DNA of 64,000 nucleotides from Streptomyces sp. NBC_00557 (lineage in GTDB: Bacteria > Actinomycetota > Actinomycetes > Streptomycetales > Streptomycetaceae): NCBI RefSeq assembly GCF_036345995.1, contig NZ_CP107796.1, positions 1,426,001-1,490,000 of the forward strand, in the 5' to 3' direction. A program made the translations under genes and the position numbers. Shown one piece after another: positions 1-6,437 of the stretch (positions are counted from its first letter, which is position 1; each line of letters starts with the position of its first letter). The notes beneath the pieces are model-generated. The model had not been told where the DNA came from. It searched no databases and saw nothing but the letters and a program-made list of their open reading frames with translations.

Positions 1-355
1 GCTGGATGTCGACTGCGTAGGTGGAGAAAGTGGTGAAGCCGCCCAGTACGCCGGTACCGAAGAACGGTCGCACCAACCGGTGAGCAGCCCACACATCGCT
101 GATGATCACCATGAACACGCCGATCACCGCGCACCCGACCGTATTCACGGCCAGCGTGGTCCAGGGGAAAGCGTCGGGGCCTGTGTGCCATAGCAGCGAG
201 GCTTCGTATCGGGCGGCCGCGCCGATCGCACCGCCGAACGCAACGACAGCCACAACCGGTGCCTGCCCGCGCCCGAGCTCGCGGCGCTGGGCGGGCACCG
301 ACAGGTCAACGTCCGGGTCGGTCGGCTCCGTGGCCTGACTACGGGGGGATGTCAC
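1..355 (-). CDS. crcB: CrcB/FluC fluoride channel, 3' end beyond window edge
   Basis: Small membrane protein that dimerises to export fluoride. Read on the minus strand from the GTG at 355, the protein has a hydrophilic leader of about 45 residues and then family signatures: [10 protein letters not shown] in the first helix, [10 protein letters not shown] in the second, and [16 protein letters not shown] near the window edge, which is the conserved Na+/F- site segment. The GTG is chosen because an in-frame reading with an AGGAG-type Shine-Dalgarno lies just upstream. The C-terminal helix is cut off by the window boundary. Streptomyces often carry two adjacent crcB genes, so a partner may lie outside the window. 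Family assignment is firm; function is from family knowledge. Confidence 0.9.
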   Translation of the reverse strand, partial: MTSPRSQATEPTDPDVDLSVPAQRRELGRGQAPVVAVVAFGGAIGAAARYEASLLWHTGPDAFPWTTLAVNTVGCAVIGVFMVIISDVWAAHRLVRPFFGTGVLGGFTTFSTYAVDIQ

Positions 356-414
356 TCACGTCTCCTACTCGCCGGGCACCCGCACACGAGTGCGCGCCAT
401 CGCAAGTAGGGACT

Positions 415-461
415 GTTGGCGGCATCAATGCCGCGGTTCGGGTCCGGCGAGCCCCACCGCC
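415..461 (-). promoter_or_regulatory. Possible degenerate fluoride riboswitch upstream of crcB
   Basis: Upstream of crcB, on its coding strand, are blocks resembling the crcB RNA motif in the right order: GGCG, GGGGCTCGCC, AACCGC and TGATGCC. However, the P1 pairing is poor, and the last part is instead a tight GCGGCAT/ATGCCGC hairpin. It may be an eroded riboswitch or chance similarity. The rest of 356-604 shows no gene. Confidence 0.2.
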
Positions 462-604
462 GTACGACGGCCGTGTACGGGCCGCCGTCGCCTACGAGGA
501 TACCGGCTGTCTCTCACGACCCACACCTCTTCCCAGAGAACCAGTTATGCCGGGCCTGCCGCACGGCCGAGGCCGACAATCCCGGTCAGCGGGCATGACG
601 AAAT

Positions 605-632
605 GCCCCCGCCTCGCGATGGCGGCGGGGGC
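605..632 (-). terminator. Hairpin terminator after the small membrane protein
   Basis: GCCCCCGCC (605-613) pairs perfectly with GGCGGGGGC (624-632) as a 9-bp GC stem, 23 bases past the stop codon of the minus-strand gene that ends at 656. There is no clear U-tract, as is common in Streptomyces. Confidence 0.6.
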
Positions 633-655
633 GCTGTCTGTCGGCTTCACACCGG

Positions 656-874
656 TCACTCGCGCAGGTACGCGAGCACTGACATTCCGGCGGTGAACAC
701 GGCGAAGGCGGCTCCGGCCCCGGCGACGCAGGTCAGGTAGAACGAGAGGCCGCCCACAGTGCCAGCGAAGATTCCGGTGACGAGCCCGGCGATTCCAGCG
801 ATCAGGCCGAGGACTGTGACGCGCATCCCTTTGGGAAGCAGCACGCCCGAAGCGGACGGCTGTGTACCGTGCAT
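656..874 (-). CDS. Small membrane protein, 72 aa, function unknown
   Basis: A 72-residue protein with two predicted membrane helices: VLGLIAGIAGLVTGIFAGTV at about 20-40, and a second one that ends in VFTAGMSVLAYLRE. The ATG at 874 is preceded by AAGGA at suitable spacing, and a GC hairpin follows the stop, so it has the layout of a short single-gene transcript. Glycine-rich helices (GxxxG-like spacing) suggest helix packing. I do not recognise a family. Confidence 0.6.
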   Translation of the reverse strand: MHGTQPSASGVLLPKGMRVTVLGLIAGIAGLVTGIFAGTVGGLSFYLTCVAGAGAAFAVFTAGMSVLAYLRE

Positions 875-915
875 ACGTGGTCCTTGTCTCTGCGAAGTGA
901 CACATGACCCGTGAA

Positions 916-951
916 GAGCCCGCCGGTTGCCGTAGGAAGCCCGGCGGGCTC
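916..951. terminator. Strong GC hairpin, likely terminator
   Basis: GAGCCCGCCGG (916-926) pairs with CCGGCGGGCTC (941-951): 11 bp perfect with a 14-base loop. It lies between the small membrane protein and the collagen-like remnant. No intact gene ends next to it, so it may have outlived a lost gene. Nothing else is seen in 875-1142. Confidence 0.5.
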
Positions 952-1142
952 TCTGTTGAGCCCACTGAAAATTGTGGCGGGTGAGTGTCGGGAAGTCCCA
1001 ACTGAACCGCGTGTTACTGCTGTTACTCTCGCCTCACTCTTTCGAGGGGTGGAACATGTCTGCCCGCTAGTGGTACTGGCCCTCTCGCTGCCACGCCCAT
1101 CAGTCCCGCGTGACTTCTGACTATTGCCTGCACAGGGTCGAA

Positions 1143-1172
1143 AGCCCCCGCTGCCCGAAGGCGGCGGGGGCT
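1143..1172 (-). terminator. Terminator of the collagen-like gene
   Basis: AGCCCCCGCTGCC (1143-1155) pairs with GGCGGCGGGGGCT (1160-1172) over 13 bp with one G-U pair and a 4-base loop. It sits just past the 3' end of the minus-strand collagen-like remnant. Confidence 0.65.
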
Positions 1173-1178
1173 CAGTGC

Positions 1179-1431
1179 TCAGAGGTACTGGCGGCGATGC
1201 GGGTCGAGGCCGAGGGCCTGCGGTGTGGTGGGCGTGTTGCTGTCGCTCGGCTGGGGCGCGCCGTCCTTCCGGCAGACCAGGGCGTCTGGGTCGTAGCTGG
1301 GAGCCTGCAACGAGTAGCCGTCGGGGCAGGTGCCCGTCCCGGCCGTCCTTGCCTGGTGGCCCCTGCGGCCCTGCAGGCCCTGCCGGTCCTGGCGGGCCTG
1401 CCGGCCCCGAAGGACCGACCGCACCGGGCAA
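1179..1431 (-). pseudogene. Collagen-like (Gly-X-Y) protein remnant, frameshifted
   Basis: In one minus-strand frame, from about 1420 down to 1340, there is a run of Gly-X-Y triplets (GPSGPAGPPGPAGPAGPQG, then KDGRDG). The expected C-terminal domain continues in a different frame: TCPDGYSLQAP, DPDALVCRKDGAP and a LGLDPHRRQYL tail. This layout is typical of short phage- and plasmid-associated collagen-like proteins of Streptomyces, which also have an N-terminal membrane helix; that part is missing here. The frame change just after the collagen run and the missing N-terminus indicate a broken gene. A strong terminator remains at its 3' end. Confidence 0.7.
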
Positions 1432-2046
1432 GAATCTTCAAGTACGACGCTGTAGTGCTCAACGCCCACGTCGCTCTGCAGCAGCCGACGTCCCACGGCC
1501 CGAGCAATTCGCCGCACGTCGCTCGCGCCTGACTTCTGCGCTCTGCATAAACGCGAGCACGGTCAGGAGACCGCGGCGTGGCATCGTGAGGATGGCGTGT
1601 GACCTCCGCTGCGCCCCGCCCGTCAGTCCTCCCTCTGCGCCCGGCCTGCTCGGCGCTGAGCGTGGAGGCCCCGGCCGACGCGCAACAACAGCTCCAGGCC
1701 TCCCGACCCCCCGCCGTGCCGATCGCCGGCCCCAGCCCGCCCCAACCCTTCTCTTTCTGCTTCAGGGTCGGCTGCGAGAGGCGCATAGGGGGATGTCGGG
1801 CTCCCGATCACCGTCGGTAAGGCGTGGTGACCTGCGGCTGCGTCGTCCAGGGTGCGGCGGGGCGCGGTCAGTTGTCGGAGGAGATATCGGCGGGGATGCC
1901 AGCACGGTCGGGGGCGGTGTTGTTGCATCGTGACCGTGGTCGGGCCTTCGTGGTCGGTCCTTCGGTCGAGGTCGCCTGCTGCTGTAGCCGGTATACGCGG
2001 CGCCGGGCAGGACGGCGCCGCCCCGTACGAGAGAGGCGGGCCGACG
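1432..2046. other. Stretch without a recognisable gene
   Basis: About 600 bases between the collagen-like remnant and the replication-relaxation gene. Open frames exist on both strands, but their products are Pro/Arg/Ala-rich, low in complexity and match no family I know. A conjugation or ATPase gene often precedes replication-relaxation genes in integrative elements; I see no readable trace of one. Confidence 0.5.
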
Positions 2047-2946
2047 ATGACCCACGTGGACGCGGGCGGTGGCGACCGGCTAGCGCTGGCGGTGCTGACG
2101 CAGTACCGGATGGCCACCACCGAACAGATGCACCGGGTGATCGCCCCCGAGGTGCGCATCGAGCAGACCCGGCGGCGGCTGGCCAAAATGCGCGATGAGG
2201 GACTCATAGACCGCATCACCCTGCCCCAGGCCGGACGGCTGCGCGCGTGGTTTCCCACCTCCTACGGCGTGCAGATCGCCTCGGAGTGGCCGGAGTTGCG
2301 CGGGCGGCGGCCGCCGAAGACGGTGTCCGATCCCACTGCCGCGCGACTGCGGGTCGGACACACTCTGACGGTGACCGAGGCCGCGCTCCTCTTCCTCGAA
2401 GACGCGCGCCGCCGCGGCGAGTCGTGCCGGCCGCTGGACTGGCTGCCCGAGGTCTACCACCCCATCGGCGGTGGTGAGGCCGTCATCCCCGACGCGCTGA
2501 TGTACTACCGGCGCGGACCCGCCGACGGCGAGGGGGCGATGCTGCGGGCATTCGTCGAGGTCGACCGGGCCACCATGGGCCCGGAACGCCTGGCAGCAAA
2601 GCTCACCGCCTACGCCCGCCTCTACCACTACGTGCCCGCCGCCCCGGGTCGCCACCGGCCGACCATCGGGCAGGAACCGGTGCAGGAGGAATGGCGAAGG
2701 CGCTACCCGCTCTTCCCCCGCATCCTGTTCGTCCTCGACGGTACCGGCCCCGCCGGCATCACCACCCGCATCCACGCCCTGCACGCGGCCGCCGTCGACC
2801 CGGCAGTGGCCGGGTTCGTGCACGCTGTCCCCGTTGTGGCCGCTTCCCTTGCCGACCTACGCAACAACGGCCCGTCCGAGCCAGTGTGGCGCCCCATACG
2901 AGACCCCGACCGCACAGTGGTCTGGAATCAGGCCCAGAACGTGTAA
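2047..2946 (+). CDS. Replication-relaxation family protein (plasmid/ICE type)
   Basis: A 299-residue protein matching the Streptomyces replication-relaxation family (PF13814), found on plasmids and integrative conjugative elements and proposed to act at replication or transfer origins. The first 65 residues form a winged-helix-like segment (ALAVLTQYRMATTEQMHRV, then TRRRLAKMRDEGLIDR). The rest has the family's conserved strand-rich core, including VIPDALMYYRR and AFVEVDRATMGPERLAAKL, which resemble a nuclease-fold D...ExD pattern. The ATG at 2047 is preferred over upstream starts because MTHVDAGG begins the conserved part and a GAGAGAGG stretch lies upstream. The gene is the only intact mobile-element gene here; its neighbours are remnants. 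Confidence 0.85.
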   Translation: MTHVDAGGGDRLALAVLTQYRMATTEQMHRVIAPEVRIEQTRRRLAKMRDEGLIDRITLPQAGRLRAWFPTSYGVQIASEWPELRGRRPPKTVSDPTAARLRVGHTLTVTEAALLFLEDARRRGESCRPLDWLPEVYHPIGGGEAVIPDALMYYRRGPADGEGAMLRAFVEVDRATMGPERLAAKLTAYARLYHYVPAAPGRHRPTIGQEPVQEEWRRRYPLFPRILFVLDGTGPAGITTRIHALHAAAVDPAVAGFVHAVPVVAASLADLRNNGPSEPVWRPIRDPDRTVVWNQAQNV

Positions 2947-2952
2947 ACCGGC

Positions 2953-3310
2953 CTGCGCAGCCGCTGCGCAGCACCCACCGCCTCCATGCGACAGCTGCGC
3001 AGAGTTTTCCAACCACAGGCCCGACCACCCCGACCGTGGACCCGACCACAACCCCGACCGCAGCCCTGCGCAAGGAACTGCACACCGAGCACGCAGCAGA
3101 TGCGCAGTACCGGTGGACGGCTGCGCAATCTGCACACGCAGACGAATCGCAGCCCACGCAGCCGCGCTCCTGCCTGCCGTGGTCGGGCCCATGGTCGCCC
3201 CAACCACCAGGCCTTTGCACACCCGCCGTCTCAACGGGCACATGGTGGTTGCGCATCCTTGAGCGGGCGATGCGCACCTGGCTTCACAACCGACCGAGGG
3301 CCCTGCGCAG
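2953..3310. repeat. Cluster of nine TGCGCA palindromes (iteron-like)
   Basis: The palindromic hexamer TGCGCA occurs at 2954, 2965, 2996, 3067, 3101, 3122, 3250, 3271 and 3304, often as CTGCGCAG, and once more at 3625. About 0.1 would be expected by chance in 360 bases of this composition. A CCGACC direct-repeat run lies inside, at about 3020-3060. The array starts right after the replication-relaxation gene, and no protein of convincing composition covers it. This looks like a binding array or origin-type region of an integrated element; function is inferred. Confidence 0.6.
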
Positions 3311-3409
3311 TCGGACCTGCCGACGGTGCCGGCATCCCCCATTGCTGGGACAGAAGGTGGTTCCCCACGTCCCATTGGGTGGTGCGGCCTGCGCGCGGCC
3401 CGCACCCCC

Positions 3410-3775
3410 TCAGGAGTCTCAGGTCATCGGGCTGAAGCAGGTCTCGAGTTTCCTCTGTGCATCCCCACGACAGCGTGACGCCGGCGCCTCCGTGCCCATA
3501 GTTGTGCACAATCAGGGTGCCGTCCTCCCAAAGGTCCTTCTCCACACGGAATCGTGGCACGGGGCGGTCGAGCACCGATCCGGTGCTCCAGCACGCGGGC
3601 CTGGGCCAGACGGGGTTCGACCTCTGCGCAGCGGACGAGGATATCGGCCGCCGCCTTGTCGTCGGGGGCCAGGATGCCCTCACTGTCGATCGCTGTGCCG
3701 CCCAGCACGACGGTGTCGCCATGAGGATAGAAGCACAGCAGGTCCGGGGAAAGGCCGGTGTCCTCGGAGAACAGG
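3410..3775 (-). pseudogene. D-amino-acid oxidase C-terminal remnant, frameshifted
   Basis: Minus-strand reading gives the C-terminal half of a FAD-dependent D-amino-acid oxidase in two frames. The first frame has SEDTGLSPDLLCFYPHGDTV, VLGGTAID, LAPDDKAAADILVRC and EVEPRLAQARVLEHR. The second has RPVPRFRVEKD, then the hallmark HNYGHGGAGVTLSWGC. The frame changes near 3570. The N-terminal FAD-binding half is absent, replaced by a piece of an XRE regulator, and the 3' end runs on without the normal stop. It cannot make a working oxidase. Confidence 0.8.
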
Positions 3776-3901
3776 CACACCCAGCTCCCACGCGAGCCTG
3801 GCCAGTACATCGGGCGACGGCGTCTTCTTCCCGGTCTCGATCAATGACAGATACCGCTCGGTGAACCCGCACAGGCCCGCGACGGCAGACTGTGAGCGGT
3901 T
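3776..3901 (-). pseudogene. XRE-family HTH fragment
   Basis: On the minus strand the reading is NRSQSAVAGLCGFTERYLSL, then IETGKKTPSPDVLARLAWEL. This is the helix-turn-helix core of a Streptomyces XRE regulator of the TPR-containing kind. Both ends are missing: at the 3' side it runs into the D-amino-acid oxidase remnant around 3770, and no start precedes it. The two fragments were joined by a deletion. Confidence 0.7.
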
Positions 3902-4078
3902 ACGTTCTTACGCCTGTAGTGCCTGACCTGTCGCCCGAGAGGCAGCTTCGGTGAATTGGCCATCAGCCCTTCCGTCATTCGTCAGGGTAGGGCTGTCTTC
4001 CGCGTCGGGGATACCGTCCGCGGCGATTGGGGGACTCAGCGCATCTGCTTGGACGTTCCGTACGGAAGGGCCCGTCGC

Positions 4079-4756
4079 ATGCCACAGCTCGTCTTGTGGG
4101 GCATCGACCACACACTCATCGACACGCGCGGAGTCGGACGCAGGCTGTCCGCCGCGGCGTTCGAGGAAGTGACCGGTGAGGCGATGCGCCGACGAGCAAA
4201 GATCGACGGCATCACCGAAGCCGTGATCTTCCGGGAGACCGCCAAGCTCCACGGCCTCACCACCGACCGAGCCGACTTCGAGCCTTTCGCTGCGGCACTC
4301 ACAGCGCAGCACCTCCGGCACGCCAGCGAACTGCGCGAGCAGGGGCACGCCCTGCCCGGTGCGGGAGCCGCCCTCGACGCCCTCGACGCTGCCGGGGTGC
4401 GGCAGACTGTGGTCAGCGGCAACGTGCGTGCTGTCGCCGAGATCAAGCTAAGCATCTTTGGCTTGGACACCCACATCCAGTGAGACGGGGGCGCCTACGG
4501 CGAGGACGCCGACCTTCGTCCCGAGCTCGTGGAATTGGCGCTCCTCAGCTCATCCGCCGTGCTCCAGGAGACCGTTCTGATCGGGGACACCCCCGCCGAT
4601 GTAGAGGGCGGTCTGGCCACCGGTGTCCGGGTCATCGCCGTCGCGACAGGCCGTAGCTCCGCTGAGGACCTGCGCGCGGCAGGTGCCCACGCTGTGATTC
4701 CCGACCTGACGGCCACCGAGGGTCTGTTGAAGCTGGTCACCGGTAGCAGCCTGTAG
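4079..4756 (+). pseudogene. HAD-family hydrolase, internal stop and lost nucleophile
   Basis: HAD phosphatase-like protein of about 225 residues read from ATG 4079. Motif II (TVVSGN) and motif IV (VLIGDTPADVEGGLATG) are intact, but two lesions are visible. Motif I reads LWGIDHTLI, where the family has a DxDxT motif, so the nucleophilic Asp is Gly. An in-frame TGA at 4481 splits the gene, and the downstream frame continues without a shift (GGAYGEDADLRPELVELAL...). An internal restart at 4529 would make only the C-terminal half. Likely a dead gene; readthrough would still lack the nucleophile. Confidence 0.8.
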
Positions 4757-4899
4757 GTGCGGCCCGCCGATCTCTGCGGTGCCTGGCAGCCGCAGCCGGA
4801 CGGGGCCACAGATGCACACGGGAGCGTTTCCGAGGTGGACCCGGGTGCTGGGCGACTGTCGACGATCATGTAATTCCGTGATCATCCGCAACGGAGTTC

Positions 4900-6174
4900 C
4901 TAAGCCTCGCTGTCCCCGCCGCGTAGGGATGACAGGACCAGGCGTCCGTACCGTGTGGTGAGTGCTCCGGCTGTGGCGGCGATCGACAGTGCCAGAGCGA
5001 TGAGTAGGTCTGTCACAGAGTTGTCGGCGAGGACTTGCAGGATGCTGAGGGCCGTGCCGAGTGGCAAGCCGAGGATGGTGAGGACACCCAGGGCGCCGCT
5101 GATCTGCTGGCTCTCCTGGGTCTGTACCAGTCTGCTGTAGTCGGCTGCTTCAGCGAGGATTTCGTGGAAGCGTGCAGGGAGCCTGTGCTGGTTCTGGAAG
5201 GCGAGCAGCAGGTCGTTCGCTGGCCCGTGTGCGGTGAGGTGCTGTCGCCAGTAGGTGCTGCGAAAGACAGCGATGTTTCTCTCCAGTGCGCCGACCCGAC
5301 GTGCGAGCTTTGAGTTGAACACCTCGGACAGCTCGTCGGTGAGCTCATCGATGTGATCGCGCTGGAGTGCGCCGAGGAGCAGGGCGTCGAGATAGACGGT
5401 ACGGGAGTGCAAGGCGGCGAATTCGAAGAAGTCTCCGGCGCCGGTGTCGGTTCGGTGGCCGAGGAACGCTGCGCCTTGGCGTAGAACGAGGGCGCTCCAG
5501 TCTGCCGAGATCCTGACGACGTCCTTGAGCTGTTCGCCGGCCGTCTCTGGGGGGAGGGGGAAGTCCTCGGGGGTGGAGCGCGATGCCAGCTGCCACAGCC
5601 AGCGATCCGCGCTCGCAGGCAGTGCGCCTTCCGGGCCGGGGCGGAGGGCGGGGGTCTGTTGTGACGTTGGGGTCATGAAGGCGATGGTGTAGGGCCTGGC
5701 TATCGCGAAGGGTGCGCCGGGGTCACGGACGTCGGCGATGCCGGCGAGCAGACCGGCTGGGTCAAGGGGCCCTGTGAGCGGGTCCGGGGTCGGCTGGCGG
5801 CCGGCCAGAGCGCGAAGTACGGGTAGCAGCGGTCCTTCCACGCTCAAGTGCAAGACCGCCAGGGCGTGTTCCGGGTTGCGGGCTGTGGCGGCGCGGAGGA
5901 GTTCCATGCCCAGCAGGTGCAGCCCGTCCTGCTTGATGTCCAGGGGCAGGTGCCAGCGACGCGGCCGCCCGGGCGCCCCGTAGATCGCGCGGGCTGAGGC
6001 CGGGGCGAAGTAGGTGGACCGGGTGCGGGCGTCGGTCCTCCGACTGCCCAGCTCGAAGGGGAAGGGGCCTTCGGGCCAGTTGGGGACGTGCAGCAGCCGT
6101 ACGGGCAGGATGACGGTCAGTTCCTGGCGCGCGCCCGTGACGTTCTCAAGAAGGGGAGCTCCGTGGGGATTCAC
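4900..6174 (-). CDS. Conflict-operon protein with two C-terminal membrane helices
   Basis: A 424-residue protein, last gene of a four-gene minus-strand operon. The GTG start at 6174 overlaps the upstream stop (GTGA), which decides the start. The N-terminal half (PVRLLHVPNWPEGPFPFELG and so on) is a globular domain I do not recognise. Residues about 280-360 are helical with coiled-coil character (LDALLLGALQRDHIDELTDE). Two membrane helices follow at about 365-410 (VLTILGLPLGTALSILQVLA and LLIALALSIAATAGALTTRY). The helical stalk plus two-helix anchor is CorA-like in shape and resembles proteins associated with caspase/TPR (CATRA) conflict systems, but this is weak. It may be the membrane-acting effector or anchor of the NACHT system upstream. 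Confidence 0.75.
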   Translation of the reverse strand: MNPHGAPLLENVTGARQELTVILPVRLLHVPNWPEGPFPFELGSRRTDARTRSTYFAPASARAIYGAPGRPRRWHLPLDIKQDGLHLLGMELLRAATARNPEHALAVLHLSVEGPLLPVLRALAGRQPTPDPLTGPLDPAGLLAGIADVRDPGAPFAIARPYTIAFMTPTSQQTPALRPGPEGALPASADRWLWQLASRSTPEDFPLPPETAGEQLKDVVRISADWSALVLRQGAAFLGHRTDTGAGDFFEFAALHSRTVYLDALLLGALQRDHIDELTDELSEVFNSKLARRVGALERNIAVFRSTYWRQHLTAHGPANDLLLAFQNQHRLPARFHEILAEAADYSRLVQTQESQQISGALGVLTILGLPLGTALSILQVLADNSVTDLLIALALSIAATAGALTTRYGRLVLSSLRGGDSEA

Positions 6175-6437
6175 CGGTAGTACTCGGCTGGGTCGGGCTG
6201 GTTGAGGCGGATGACGAATTCGGCCCGGTCGGGGCTTTCGGTGCTGACGTGGAAGCGGACGCGTTCGCCGGTGCGGATGGTCCGGAATCCCTCGGTCACG
6301 ACCTGCCGGTAGTCGAAGCTGTAGTACCGCTCGTCCTCGTCGTCGCGGACGATGTAGGAGCCGAGCGCACCGCTTATCCCGCCGCCGCTTGGTCGTCGGT
6401 CCACAATGGTTCCGTGACGCTGACCGCCTCCGCTCAT
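6171..6437 (-). CDS. Small cold-shock-like OB-fold protein
   Basis: An 88-residue protein whose ATG at 6437 overlaps the stop of the NACHT gene (ATGA); its own stop overlaps the next start. After a flexible Gly-rich leader it reads GALGSYIVRDDEDERYYSFD, VVTEGFRTIRTGERVRFHV and FVIRLNQPDPAEYYR. These follow the pattern of cold-shock-like domains, with a Gly-turn strand, aromatic YYSF in the RNP-like position, and a gERVrF strand. Such domains bind single-stranded nucleic acid. Translational coupling on both sides suggests a fixed stoichiometry with its neighbours, perhaps as a nucleic-acid sensor or adaptor. Confidence 0.75.
   Translation of the reverse strand: MSGGGQRHGTIVDRRPSGGGISGALGSYIVRDDEDERYYSFDYRQVVTEGFRTIRTGERVRFHVSTESPDRAEFVIRLNQPDPAEYYR

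Noticed and set aside
102..740. Several short plus-strand frames in the first 750 bases
   Set aside because: They are antisense to crcB or cover the hairpin region, have no Shine-Dalgarno, and read as Arg/Pro/Thr-rich noise.
4481..4483. Selenocysteine or programmed readthrough at the TGA in the HAD gene
   Set aside because: No SECIS-like hairpin is evident, the family has no Sec at this place, and the nucleophile Asp is also lost, so a nonsense mutation is simpler.
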